DNA of 64,000 nt from Paraphaeosphaeria minitans (GCA_015832175.1 WJXW01000005.1:620001-684000); one strand, 5' to 3'. Positions 1-11,080 are shown, counted from the stretch's first letter. Numbers and translations: made by a program. The notes: a model not told the origin generated them from the letters alone.

Positions 1-591
1 AGGCCCTAGCTGTGCTCTATATGTATATATATTGCCTATAGATAGTGTAGGTTGTATTATTAGGATTATGTGAAGTAGTTTAGGTTATAGTTACAGCGTT
101 ATTGTATAAAGGGTCTATAGCTTATAGTTAAGCTGTAATAGTTTAAAAAGTTTCTTTATATAGGTGTTCTTTATTATAGAATTAGTAGTGACAAAGCCTT
201 CCTTTGTAAGAAAAGTAATAAGCTCTCTTCTTACTATATAACTAATCTTATTAAAGGTTCTCTCCTTCTAGTTATTAAAATTTTTAGTAAAAGAAGAGAT
301 TACCTCTTTACTTTTAAGACTACTTGCGTGATATTACGCAATTATGTATACTGTATAAGTGTTTAGCTGTTTTAGAGAAGGGGGTAGGTGGCTGTGTAGA
401 TCTACTCTATCTACCTAGTACTTTCGTGCAATCTCTCCTCTTAAGGTAATGGCCTTAATATTTATTACTTCCTTTACTTATTAAAGCTATATTACTTTGG
501 CTTTGTCTTTCTACTAAGGAGGTAGTATTAATTATTATATAATATCTTTAGGTTGTAGTTCCTCTAGGAAGTCTCCTAGTCTTAAGGCTAT
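1..591 (-). pseudogene. Decayed gag-like N-terminal frame of Copia-B
   Basis: Read on the minus strand from 591, a frame begins at a former start codon that is ATA here but still ATG in the second copy (20304-20302). It opens with residues MALRLGDFLEEL in the second copy and continues with many TAA/TAG codons where glutamine would fit. A stretch resembling LTPSLKWLNTYIVW is legible without a stop in the second copy. No zinc knuckle or protease motif was found. Its position just downstream of the 5' LTR and leader suggests a Gag-like protein, but that is inference from position. Confidence 0.45.
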
Positions 592-687
592 GTTATTATT
601 GTCTTTCTTAGTCGTGCGATGTGTCTATATTTAGTTATTACTAGTTTAATTGTGTAACGTGTTTTTTAGGATTGTAAATGTGCTCAC

Positions 688-917
688 TATCTCCTTTCTT
701 TTCTATAGAATAGCTTAGACTAGATTATGCGACTCTTTACAGATATGCGCGCTTTATTTCTGCTTATTGTATAATCTAAAATTTAATCTCTAGTAAAGGT
801 ATTATCTCCTTTCTTTTCTATAGAATAGCTTAGACTAGATTATGCGACTCTTTATAGATGTGCGCGCTTTGTTTCTGCTTATTATATAATTCGAAATTTA
901 ATCTCTAGTAAAGGTAA
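688..917 (-). repeat. Tandem duplication of 115 bp in the Copia-B leader
   Basis: Two adjacent units, 688-802 and 803-917, each start with tatctcctttc and end with ctctagtaaaggt. They differ at only a few positions, nearly all transitions. The paralogous leader at about 20449-20555 has a single unit, so the duplication is specific to this copy or lineage. No coding role is apparent. Confidence 0.85.
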
Positions 918-1005
918 TAATACAGAGCCTACGCATCTAGCTTATAGGGCGCTCTGTCTTTAGACCTTACTAGTTTGCAGTTAATTAGAATTAACTACTA
1001 ATTAG

Positions 1006-1245
1006 TGTTGGTTTAGCTTAATCTGTAATTAAGTATCTAAGGGTTAATAGTATACTATTGTGCAAAGGGTAAGAAGTAGGTTTAATTAATTACGTCTGGT
1101 CTATTGTACAAAGGGGCACTAAGGGCTTTATAAAGTCTCTGCCTCTTAGCGCTGACCTAAGTAGTGGGTCCTTATGCGGGTCCCTATAGGTAGGTAGGCC
1201 CCTACTTTACCTAGTGCTACTTGTATAATAAACTGTACGGACACT
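1006..1245 (-). repeat. Copia-B LTR, single-unit form
   Basis: The LTR has TG...CA ends in both directions: plus strand TGTTGGTTTAGC at 1006 and GTACGGACA ending at 1245. It is 240 bp long and carries one copy of an internal unit of about 73 bp that is duplicated in the copies at 20645-20956, 56838-57151 and the interrupted copy starting at 4914. It preserves the uninterrupted site (ggtaagaagtagg) that Gypsy-1 hit in the copy at 4914. Confidence 0.8.
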
Positions 1246-1289
1246 TATATAATTAACACTAGGAATAGCCTATTATTATATAATATCCT

Positions 1290-3230
1290 AACACTCCCAC
1301 TTAGCTCTAAAGTGATAGCATAGAGGGAGAAGAAAGGATAGTAAAGGCTATACAAGATTAAGAGTATTAAAGGTAGAGATATTATTCTAGAACTTAAAAA
1401 TAGACCTCTTAAGCTGCGCTATATATAGATAAAGCTATACTACCGCGAAAAGGAAAGAAATAAAGAGGAACTAGAGACTATAGATGCCCTTCTACTTGTA
1501 CAAACTAAGGCCCTAAAACTAAGACTAGAAGGTAGACTAAGGAAGGATTTTACTACTAAAGTTATACAACTAGCTAAGATCTAGAGAAGATTAGGAAGAC
1601 TTTACACCTAGTTTATTACTTAGAAAGAAAAGAATAACTTTAAACTAGCCCTAAAACTTTATGCGGACGGTATTATTACTATACCTAGTTAACTTTTTTA
1701 AAAATTAGATATAATAGAGATAAATGCCCTTATCGCTAATAGCACTTTTAAGATCTTAAGGATAGATCCTAAAAAATATTAAGGACAGATTTTTAACTTA
1801 TGCCTCGTATAAGAAATTAAGGGAAAGACTACCTAGCTATATAAGAAGTTAAGGCTTGTCTTTACAGGCTACTTAGGTAAGGAGAAGAAAGAAATTCTTA
1901 TCTAGTCCCCTACTATTTAGCGTGTAAGCTAAAGGCTTATTCTAGCATTATCCCTATTATTAATTAAATCGCACAACATGTATATAGAGCTTAGAGACAT
2001 TACTTAAGCCTATATATAATTTACTAATAAACTCCTTCGCACGCTTTATGCTAAACCGCCTATAGAGATGTATAACTTCTTCCTAGTAAACACAATACTA
2101 CAGATCGTACGACCCCTCTATAGAGCTGTAGAATTAGAACTCTACTAGTTTAAAACATACCACAACTATTACAAGGAGAAGCTAAAGATGCGTGTGTTAA
2201 CATATAACCTATACCTACTTATAACGGATAAAGGACTAGAGATATTTAGTATTACTAGCCTATAAACTAGTAACACCCTAAGTGTAGTTACAGACAGCTT
2301 TATATAATAAAAGAAGAGTAGCTACGTGCTACTAACCTTTATATAAAGGACAAGACTATCTTAATATAAGACTAGCCTATTAAGTTTAATAAAGGCAAGA
2401 TCCAGCTTAATTAAAGAGTAGTTACCTTATTGTAAAAGGGATAAGCTAAAGGACTTTATATAATTAATACCTAGGATAAGGATGCTGCACACTAATATAT
2501 TACACAATAAGCTAGAGGTGCATATATTACTTTAGTATACTAACTAGAGGCCACATTTAACCTATCTAATACTACACAGATAATAGCACTAATAGTAGAG
2601 GATATTAAGGCACTTAATGTATAACTAGAGTGGCAAATCTAGAATACATAAAAAGGACTAAGGTTTATCCCACTTAACCTAAGTCGCACGAAGCTATTCA
2701 TCTTTATAGATAGATCCTTTGCTAATAATAAGAACCTAAGCTCCTAGCTTAGCTTTGTAATTGTTCTAGCAGAGAAGTATTGTATAATAACCTAAGACTT
2801 TAGGATTTGTGGTAATATTATTTACTAGAACTTAGTTAAATATAAAAGACTTACAAGGAGTGTCCTAGTAAGGAAGCTATATAGTCTAGTAGGCGGCTTT
2901 AATAATGCTATTACACTAAGCACAACCCTATAATAAATTATACAAATACTTAATATACGCTAAATCCCTATTATAGTCTACACAGACTTAAAGTCACTAT
3001 ACAAATACCTTGTATAACTAGGCACTATAAGCGAAAAACAACTTATAATTAACATTATGTTAATTAGGGAATCGTACGAAAAGCGAGAGATTACTAAGAT
3101 TAGGTAGATTAATGGTAAAGACAATCCTACTAACGCTTATATAATAACTAGGCACTATAGACACTAATCTTAATAAATAAGCTATATATTACTGTTAAGG
3201 CATTAGTAGACAGAGTGAATCTAGATTATA
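1290..3230 (+). pseudogene. Ty1/copia reverse transcriptase-RNase H (Copia-B), RIP-inactivated
   Basis: The frame reads as the C-terminal half of a fungal Copia polyprotein once RIP-type stops are read through. The RT palm motif RDITxAY, with x a TAA from CAA, lies near 1992-2012. The following residues (QSxxKLLRTLYAKPP-like) are characteristic of this fungal group. The RNase H part shows FIDRSFANN (about 2695-2725), RSVLVRKLYSLVGGF-like sequence (about 2860-2900) and YTDLKSLYKYL (about 2975-3010). It ends with a C-terminal NPTNA motif near 3120. Normal function would be first- and second-strand cDNA synthesis and RNA removal in virus-like particles. More than a dozen stops make this copy dead. 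Confidence 0.85.
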
Positions 3231-4694
3231 TAACAGAGTAACTACTCTATTATATAACATTTTTCCTTTTTATTATCTTATTCCCTTACACACATTCTCT
3301 TTATTAAAATTACTATAGACCCTTTATAATATAACACTTACTCTTAGGTACAGAGTACTACTACTAATTTAATATTACAGTTTTGTTTTTTAAAAAAAAA
3401 CAAATCACAAGGAATTGTACAAAGGGATTTAGAAAATATATATTTTATATATATATATTAGGAAGACTATAACCCTCTAATCGCCTAAAGGCCCCTCCCC
3501 TATCCACCCCCCCCACCCCCCCTACTAGTGGAACTCGCACCTAATATTGTGCAATTTCTATATATAAGCACTATAAGCTCCACTCTTATATCTAGGGATT
3601 ATATAATAATCTATAAATGTATAATTAGTAGCATTTCCTCTACCGCATAAATAAGGGTAGCGCGCCCCCTATAGGTTGCTACGCGGTTAGATAAGAATAG
3701 CTATTTAGTAGTCTTTCTATTGTATAACGTATACGGCCCACCTCTAGAGGTTAGTGCTACCTAGGATTTATATAATAATATTAATAGATAGTATCTAGGC
3801 TACTCTAGCCTTATTATCCTATATCTGTTAGCATCGTATAATAAACTAAAAAAGAATTTTAGTCTAGAATAACTATTATATGTTAATAGTAAGAGCCTAT
3901 ATAAAGGCCCTTATACTAGCCTAGCTAGTGGGTAAGCGCACTTATATACGGTTGCTATTCTGCCCTACTACTATAGGGACGAAAACCCTAGTAGTAACTA
4001 TACTAGAGTTATTAGGGGTAAGGGCGTTAGCTATTATATAATAGTAGAATCGTTGTGCGGTGTGTATATGTGTGCTATAACAAGAGTTAGTATTATATAA
4101 AGAGACATACCTACCTACTAAGGACTAGAAGGCTATAGAAGCAAGATAAAAAAAAGGAGAAAGAATGTATAAGAGGTAGTAGTAGGCAGAGTAGTAAGGA
4201 AAAAAAAAAAGAGGTTTATAGAGGGGGGGGGAAAGGCTTTGTTATACCCTCCTACACTCTATCGCTTACCTAACTTCCTACCTACGCTAAATTATTATGC
4301 TATAATAAGGCCCCTTATACAATTAAGACTCTTTAATTATATAATAAGATAGAGAAAGAACTAAGTAAGTTTTTCCTTAGCACTTTTTATTTACTCTAGA
4401 CACAGAATCTAGCTAGAATATGCTATAGCCTACTATAGAGGTATACCTTATTAAGGGCCCTATTGCGCAATAGGAAGGGCTACTCCTTTACTCAACTTTC
4501 TACTTATAAAGGTTAGGCAAGATAGTAAAAGGAACTTAATAGTTAATATAGAGGTTACTTACACGATAAAGCTAGTAGAAGTACTACTAGGTATAGGGCC
4601 TATAAGTAACAGTAAGGTTGATTGTACAATAAAACTAGATACAGGATTAGGCACATAATAGCCTACAGCTATTATATAAAGAAAAAGTTGCTAG
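3231..4694 (+). other. Copia-B 3' non-coding region between pol and 3' LTR
   Basis: About 1.46 kb with no legible protein on either strand. It is alignable, with many substitutions and indels, to 38640-39971. It includes a C-rich tract (3493-3522), an A-run near 4198-4210 and a G-run near 4219-4229. The last 400 bases correspond, inverted, to the internal segments at 11817-12099 and 57152-57644, which shows that these are all the 3' interior of Copia-B. Confidence 0.65.
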
Positions 4695-4908
4695 TGTCTA
4701 TATAGTGTATTAGTTCTAGAGTAGTAGTGGACTTTAGGCCCTATAAGGGGCTAATACACGAACGCTAAGGAACAGAAACTTCTTAAGGGGCTTAATGCCC
4801 TATCGTATAATAGACAAAACATAATTAATTAAACCTACTTCTTACCTTTTACACAATAGTATACTATTAACCCTTAAATACTTAATTACAGATTAAGCCA
4901 AACCTACA
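4695..4908 (+). repeat. Copia-B 3' LTR (shortened, diverged)
   Basis: The LTR starts TGTCTATATAG and ends CCAAACCTACA at 4908. It is 214 bp, shorter than the 235-314 bp of the others; the central part differs and the 73-bp unit is largely missing. It lies only five bases (ctaac, 4909-4913) from the next Copia-B LTR, which is in the opposite orientation, so the two form a long inverted repeat. Confidence 0.75.
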
Positions 4909-4913
4909 CTAAC

Positions 4914-4981
4914 TATAGGTTTGGCTTAATCTGTAATTAAGTATTTAAGGGTTAATAGTATACTATTATATAAAGGGTAAG
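4914..4981 (-). repeat. Copia-B 3' LTR, left piece (split by Gypsy-1)
   Basis: Starts tataggtttggc, a RIP-altered TGTAGGTTTGGC, and continues to the Gypsy-1 insertion point at 4981/4982. The last five bases, gtaag, are one copy of the Gypsy-1 target duplication. The remaining 244 bases of this LTR are at 11573-11816. Confidence 0.8.
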
Positions 4982-5393
4982 TGTTAAATCTAAGAGGGTA
5001 GCTAATCCTAAAGGGTTAAGGTTAGTTCTTAGGCAGGAGTACTTACAGAAGGTAGAAGGTCTTATTAATACGTTAGTATTTTAACAAAGTGTAACGAGTT
5101 AACAATTTGGTCTGCTAGAATCTAAATAATAGATTAATAAATAGATTAAACACGAGTATAGAGAGCCTATCCTTGTGTTCCTATATACTAAGGCTGCTCT
5201 GCTGCTTAGTGCCACTAAGTAACTAAGCACTTCACGTGACCTACTCTACTACTTAGTGCCGCTAAGTAACTAAGCACATTACATAATCTAATCTAAGTTA
5301 CTTAGCGTCTCTTTATTACGTTTATAACCCTATTATTACTTTATTACACCTTTATAAGTGCCTAAGTTCTATGTTGTTATCTAGTATATAACA
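4982..5393 (-). repeat. Gypsy-1 3' LTR
   Basis: This 412-bp LTR starts TGTTAAATCT on the plus strand and ends GTATATAACA. It contains two near-identical blocks (about 5204-5230 and 5250-5276), each with a cttagtgcc-ctaag dyad followed by taactaagcac, and a third ttacttagcg near 5294. A cacgtgac E-box-like palindrome lies between the blocks. These repeated dyads in the LTR suggest transcription-factor sites, but this is inference. Confidence 0.88.
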
Positions 5394-5413
5394 TTATCCC
5401 CTCCTTTTCTATT
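5394..5413 (-). other. Polypurine tract of Gypsy-1
   Basis: On the minus strand a purine-rich run (agaaaaggagggg) immediately precedes the 3' LTR, where the plus-strand DNA primer of Ty3/gypsy elements is expected. This supports the minus orientation of the element. Confidence 0.7.
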
Positions 5414-5419
5414 CTTTGT

Positions 5420-5960
5420 TCTAAAGAATTATACCTGCTAACTGTAATTCTATAAAGCGTTATTACGGCCTTATCTCTACTATTAAAAACTATAGAGTAG
5501 TTATAGTGTTAAAGTGCTCTTTTTATAAGTTATATTCTTACGTTTACAAAGTCTATGTTAGCTTAAAGAAGTATAGTAAGTGTTAGAAATAAAGCTTAAA
5601 GTGTAATGTAGCTATTACTAGGAATAAGTTCTCGCAGTTAATTACTAAGATGAAGAAATTAAAGGCGTAAATATTAGAGGCGCGAAAAGAATAAAATATA
5701 GTATTTAAAGCCCTACGCATAGCGCGCATAAAAGAGAATTAGTTATTAAAATAATTAGCGTAGAATAAAAAGTGTACTAGCGAGGTTATTGTAGTACAAA
5801 GTGCTGCGCTAATAGAGTTAAAGTTAGAGGAGGACTTAGCCTATCCTACTTAGCCCACTAGTCTGGCTAAACTTAGCACGTCTATATAGTCTATAATAGA
5901 CAACCTGCCTCTAGAGTTCTAGGACAATTCCTTAGCGTTACTGTCTTAGGTAAGTCTATT
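5420..5960 (+). pseudogene. Antisense accessory ORF of Gypsy-1: Cys-rich, coiled-coil-like
   Basis: A frame on the strand opposite to pol lies between the end of pol and the 3' LTR. After reading RIP-type stops through, it gives a Cys-containing N-terminal part (including CSFYK and KYSKC) followed by KCNVAITRNKFSQLI and a charged, heptad-like helix rich in Lys, Glu, Leu and Ala. The C-terminal part is acidic and Pro/Thr/Ser-rich (LEEDLAYPT, then LPLEF). A related frame occupies the same position in the plus-strand Gypsy-1 copy (56400-56760, minus). It resembles small Cys/coiled-coil hypothetical proteins common in fungal repeat regions, but no function is known to me. Zinc or nucleic-acid binding is a guess from the cysteines. 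Confidence 0.5.
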
Positions 5961-5984
5961 AATAGAATTTTTTAATCTTTTATT

Positions 5985-8900
5985 AATAGTTTCCTAGGTA
6001 GTTCTTTAGTTCCTAAGTGTTTTCACTGTGTAGGTAACCTTTCTACTTAATAAGGTACGCGTTGTTATACTAATTATATTCTAGAATTCTTTTAACCTTA
6101 AATTCGTTTTCTTCCTTAGTCTAGTAGTAGAAGGTGGTTTTAACTAGTATATTGGGATCTACTAGTTCTAGTAGTAATATGTAGAATACTAGGTGTATCT
6201 TTGCATCTGGCGGTAGTTCTAACTTATAGTTTACTAGTAATATTTGCTTAGAAATGTAAAATAGTCTAACCTTAATATAATCTAGTTTCTTATGTTTCTT
6301 CTTCTAAGTTTAAAGGTTCTTTATAAGTAGATATACTTTATTCCCCTTCTTTAGCTAAGGTGCTATTTTTTGTTTTTAGTTTTAGTATAAAATTAATTGC
6401 TGCTAAGCTTTCTTAAGATTCTCTTGGAGTTATTAGTGTATTTTCTTTATATTTTCTACTATATCTATAGCTTCTTTTGCTTTAATTATCGTAGGAAATT
6501 GTTAATTAAAAAGATGTGGGTGTCTTCTGTAGTTTATATAGAATGGTGTATGTCGTAATACTACTAATACTTTATTATTATAGGCTAACTATGCTATAGC
6601 TAGTAATAAAATCTAGTTATTCTTCTAACTATTGTAGTAGATGCGTAGGTACGTTTCTATAGTTTAGTTTGTACGTTCTGTCTGTCTGTCTATTTATAGA
6701 TAGTAAGTTGTTAATAGCTTTTATTTCGTTCTAAGTAGGGCTATAAGCGTTATCTAATAATTTAACGTAAAGAGCTTGTCTCTATTACTAATAATTATTT
6801 TTAGGATTCTGTAATGTCTAATTAGTTAGTCTAGAATAAGAAAAGCGAGTTTCTTTACTGTTATTCTTTTAAGACATAGAATAAGCTTAATATACTTAGT
6901 TAGTTAGTGGACTACTACTAGTAAGCTGTTGTATTTAATTCCTGTTATTAGATCCTTAGAGTTTAGAATTCCTATAATAAAATCTATAGCAATATCTTCC
7001 TATAGTGCTATTAGTATTCTAATTGCTTATATCTCTCTATATTTAAGATGTGTGCTATGTTTATTTCTTTAGTATTCCGCATATTTGTAGATGTAAGTTA
7101 TTACAGCTTTCTTAATTTCTTTAAAGGTGTAATTTCTTTAGATAAGTTCTATTGTTTTTGTGATGCCTAGGTGTCCATACATAGGGTTATTATAGTATTA
7201 TTAGATAATCTTAGTCTGTAAATGTTGTAGAACTTCTTAGTTAATTACTAAAAGTTAATTTAGTTCTACTATTAGTTCTAGAGATTTATCTTTGGCTTTA
7301 CGAAGGATTGCGGAGAAGGTTTTTGCCTTTTCTCCTACTAGATTACTTTGTTAGCTAAGAGCGTCTGCTCTGCCATTTTCTTTTCTAGCTATATAGATAA
7401 TTTTGAACTTATACTGCCTAGTAGTCTATAACTATCTTTGTTATTATAGTGTAAGTTTTTTTGTTGTTATAAACCTTAGAAGGTTCTTATAATCTATATA
7501 GATTTCTAGCGTTAAGTAACTAAGCGCGTAAATCCTCTAGTGCTTTAATACTTTAATAATAGCGTAGAGTTCTTTATTATGTACGTTGTATTGTGTTTCA
7601 GCGTTACTAAATTTATATAAATAATAGGCAATTAGGTGCTATTTACTATTACGTTCTTATTTAGCGTAGGGGCCTAGCGTAAGATCGCTAGCGTCTGTTT
7701 TAAAGCGTAGTAGTTTATCGCTTCTAAAATAAATAAGGATAGGCTCTATAATACATGCTATCTTAAGGAGTTAGAATAACATTCTACACTTATTTATCTA
7801 TTTAAAGGGTACGTCCTTCTTTATAAAATTTATTAAAGGTATTGTGACCTTTACGTAATCTTAGATAAATTATTAGTTAAATCTATAAAATCTTAAAAAT
7901 TCTTAGATATTCTTAGCTATCTTTAGTATTAGCCAGTTCCTAATATATTCGATTTTACTTAGTGCCATCTTAATTCCTTCTACAGTAATAATGTGTCCTA
8001 GGAATTTAAGTTATTTAACGTTAAACTTACATTTCTTAAGTTTAATGCAAAGGCATGCTTTGTCTAGTGCTTTTAGTACTATCTATACGTGCTTAGTGAA
8101 GTCTAATTTGTTTTTAGAAAAGATAAGGATATCGTCTATATACGCGATAATAAATATGTCTAGATATTTATAGAGTACGTTATTAATAAGTGCTATAAAA
8201 GCTACCAGTGCGTTTGTAAGTCTAAAAGACATAACCTTGTATTTAAATAGTCTATAGTGTGATTAAAACGCTGTTTTCTATTCTTTACCTTTTTTAATTT
8301 ATATAAGGTGGTAACTATCTCCTAGATCTATTATCGTAAATATCTTAGCTTAAGGTAATTAATCTTATAACTTTGCAATATTTAGTAGTAGATATTAGTT
8401 CTTTATTATTATATTGTTAAGTTGTTAGTAGTTAACGCATAGTCTATCTAATGTATCCTTTTTCTTAATAAACATAAAAGGGCTTACTACTAGTGACTTT
8501 AATAGTTATATATATTCTTTCTTAAGATTTGTCTTAATAAAATTACGTTCTTTAAGGAGTTCTTCTCCTATCTTACTATATAGTAGTCTAAAGGATAGTG
8601 TCTTCCCTTCTTCTAGGTCTATTGGAAGATTCTAGAGTTAATGTTCTAGTAGGTTTACTTTTCCTTCCTTTTCTATAAATATATGTGTCTATTTCCTATA
8701 CTCTCTTAGTAAAGTAAGGAGTGTACTATTATTCTTCTTCTTACGCTTCTTAATCTAGTGGTTCCTACTAGCGTCTACTAAGGTGTTTTCTAGTTTATTA
8801 TTTTTCTAACGTGGTATTATATTATTAATAACTCCCTTATCTACTATTATTTTTAGTTAATATGTAGGCTTTATTTATAATATATAATTATAGCGTTTAA

Positions 8901-9300
8901 ATAATATTTTCTTTGTACCCTAGTTAATCTGTGGGTTGTATATTGTTAACTAAGGTAATCCTAAGACTAACTTATACTTAGATCCTAATAAGATATCTAA
9001 GGTAAGTTCCTCTCTATGTCCTTAGACTGTTATTATAGTAGTAACCTCCTAGTATATCTAAGGTGTCTTGGGCATTAGGGATCTATTCGCGATATAGATA
9101 ATATAGGGTACTTCTTTCTCTAATATTATAAGTCCTGCTTGTCTTACTATCTAATAAAATATAAAGTTCTTTTCTACTCCTAAGTCTATAAGAGCTTAAG
9201 CCTATATTTCTTTAAGCTATACTAGTAGCTTAATTAATACTATGCTTACTATAGTATTTAATTTAACAAAGATATTTTCTTATCTAAGTCTAGGCATAAA
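5985..9300 (-). pseudogene. Gypsy-1 pol: protease, RT, RNase H, integrase, chromodomain
   Basis: Read from 9300 leftwards. A retropepsin-like motif (DLGVEKNFI, equivalent to DSGA-x-x-x-FI) lies near 9180. The RT fingers LNNIIIKNQYLLL are near 8400, FRLTNALVAF near 8230 and the palm motif YIDDILIFS near 8120-8145, where both aspartates survive. RNase H follows at about 7430-7800. An integrase zinc region and catalytic core lie at about 6600-7200 (AIDFI near 6985). A chromodomain at about 5990-6105 (FKVKRILEYN, KGYLHSENT) ends the protein, its conserved Trp now TAG. The chromodomain indicates likely targeting to methylated-H3K9 chromatin, by analogy with chromoviruses. The many stops make it inactive. 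Confidence 0.88.
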
Positions 9301-10189
9301 AAAGACATCTATTTATGTAGGTTGTAGTTAAGTTTAGGTGCCTAGTATACGTTTCTAAGCATTCGCTTCTATTATTATTCTTAAGTATATAGCTTATGTA
9401 GATTGTCTTTTTCTTCTTCTTATAAGGATGTTCTTTTGTTTTTCCTTCTATAGTCTTTACTATTTCTATGTACTAGTTAAATTAGTAGTTCTATTATTAC
9501 TTCTTACATAGGTTAGTTTGCAAAGCCGTTTAAATGTTTAGCTATATAGTAGTATTTGTAGTCTTAGTTTAGACACGTATACTAGTATAGTTATATATAG
9601 TCTCTATTAATAAGTATATTGTAGTATTTATTGCCCTTTAGTGTGAGGTAAGGGAAGTATTTTACTTATTATTTATTCTAGAGGTGTTTGTTATAAGCTG
9701 CGATAGGGTAGTCTATCTATATCTATCTATAGCGCAGTTTCTTTCTAGGTTATTTCTTATTCTTTTTTTTCTCTACCTTATATTGTGCGTATATTGGTTC
9801 TTCGTAATACGTCTATATATAGAATTAGTGTGTAGGATTTTAGTGGTCTAGGTAGTACTTTAGTACATAGTCTAATTTCTTATTTTTATAGGCTTGTATC
9901 CCTTTTAGTGCCTAGTAGGGTTCTATATAGTCCTAAACATTTAGTTTGTACTTAGGTAATATAGGGTTGTCTTCTTCCTGCCTACTTTATAGGTAAGGAG
10001 TAGAAGATTTTAGTATCTCTTCTACGTCTTTTGCGTTGTGGTATATATTAGAGTTGTCTTCTAGATCTTTGTATAATTATAAGTTAGGTAAATTTAATTA
10101 CTTACTTTGTTCTAGTGTAACGCGTTAGTAACTAAATAGTGTTGTAATAACTTCCTATTCTTTATTAGGTTTTTAGTCTTTAATAGTTA

Positions 10190-11080
10190 GTATATTTAAC
10201 TTAGTTTAATAGACTTTGTTCTTTAATCTATAGTTCTTGGCTATGTGGCCTAGTTTACTACATATAAAGTATTTATAGGTCTTAGTTATTAGTTGTTAAC
10301 TTCTATTAGAGACGCGTTTATTAGGCTACTTAGGGCCTATCTTTCCTTCTTTTCCTTTGCCTATGTAGTTAAACTAGACATCTTTTATTAGTTTATATCT
10401 CTAGTAGTTCCTTAGCTGTTGCTTTTAGATAATTCTAACAGGGTTCTTATAAACTACTTTTACTAGTTGTCTAAAGCTTATTACCCTAGGGTTTTAGTAG
10501 AGCTCCTATTGTAATAAAAACTATTCTTTGTTAATTCTTATAGTTTCTTTGTATAGTTCTTTAAGGTTAGTAATTTGTGCACTACTATGTAGGAGTTTCT
10601 TATATAGTTTCTATTTAAGTCCTTATTTATACATGTCCTAAAGAGATTTATTATTTTAGTTAAGTTACATAGCGTATTTACGAAACTTAGTTATATACTT
10701 AGCTACTAATTATTTCTAAGTTATAGTCTAAATCTTTACTTTTATAATAGAGTTCTTATTAGTAATTCTATAGAGTTGTCTAAGGCATTTTTTAAAGTTG
10801 TTATAATCCTTAATAATATTAACTATATTAGCGTGCTTATTTGCGTAATTGTTGTTATTATTGTTATAGTCTATTCCTAGGTACTTTTTAAGGTAAGGAT
10901 AGATCTATAATTCTATATATCCTTATATGTATATTACTATAAAGATAACCTTTTTTTTATCTTTAAGGGGTTTATCTAAGTTAAAGAAGTAGAGGTCTAA
11001 CTAGAGAATCTAGATGTTAGTTTAAGATTGTTCGCTAAAGTAGAGATTAAGTTTATACGCCTTACTGCTATTCTTTATAG
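10190..11080 (-). pseudogene. Gypsy-1 gag with CCHC zinc knuckle
   Basis: On the minus strand, downstream of the 5' LTR, a broken frame reads as a helical Gag (for example KKKVIFIVIYI and NYNNFKKCLRQLY). It ends in a zinc knuckle CSKLGHIAKNY near 10228-10275, where the last Cys has become Tyr by a G-to-A change. It would form the nucleocapsid of the particle. The interval from 9300 to 10190 continues as a low-complexity polyprotein linker with many stops, and I could not place further domains in it. Confidence 0.75.

Larger units (their letters stand above)
1..1245 (-). mobile_element. Copia-B element, 5' end (LTR, leader, start of gag), runs off the left edge
   Basis: Bases 1-1245 are closely related to 19795-20956. 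In the sense orientation of the family, established from its reverse transcriptase, this is a minus-strand 5' LTR (1245 to 1006), an untranslated leader (1005 to about 592) and the start of a broken gag-like frame reaching the window edge. No complete frame survives; stops are TAA or TAG, as expected from RIP. The 3' part of this copy lies outside the window. The junction at 1245/1246, where a plus-strand Copia-B fragment begins, is abrupt, and I could not identify a target-site duplication. Confidence 0.75.
1246..4908 (+). mobile_element. Copia-B element, 5'-truncated: RT/RNase H, 3' region and 3' LTR
   Basis: This plus-strand fragment holds the C-terminal half of a Ty1/copia polyprotein (about 1290-3230), a long AT-rich 3' region (3231-4694) and the 3' LTR (4695-4908). 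It is collinear with 29706-40206, which is interrupted by Copia-A. Nothing corresponding to gag, protease or most of integrase is present, so the copy is 5'-truncated. The region 3231-4694 has no recognisable gene; it contains a C-rich tract near 3493-3522 and A- and G-rich runs near 4195-4240. Confidence 0.8.

Noticed and set aside
4695..4981. Terminal inverted repeats of a DNA transposon or MITE
   Set aside because: The repeats are LTRs: the same sequence occurs as direct repeats of 312 bp around the element 4914-20956 and after Copia RT/RNase H at 39972-40206.
7991..8173. Open frame of 60 codons on the plus strand
   Set aside because: It lies directly opposite the Gypsy-1 reverse transcriptase palm region (YIDDILIFS on the minus strand) and is a chance open frame.
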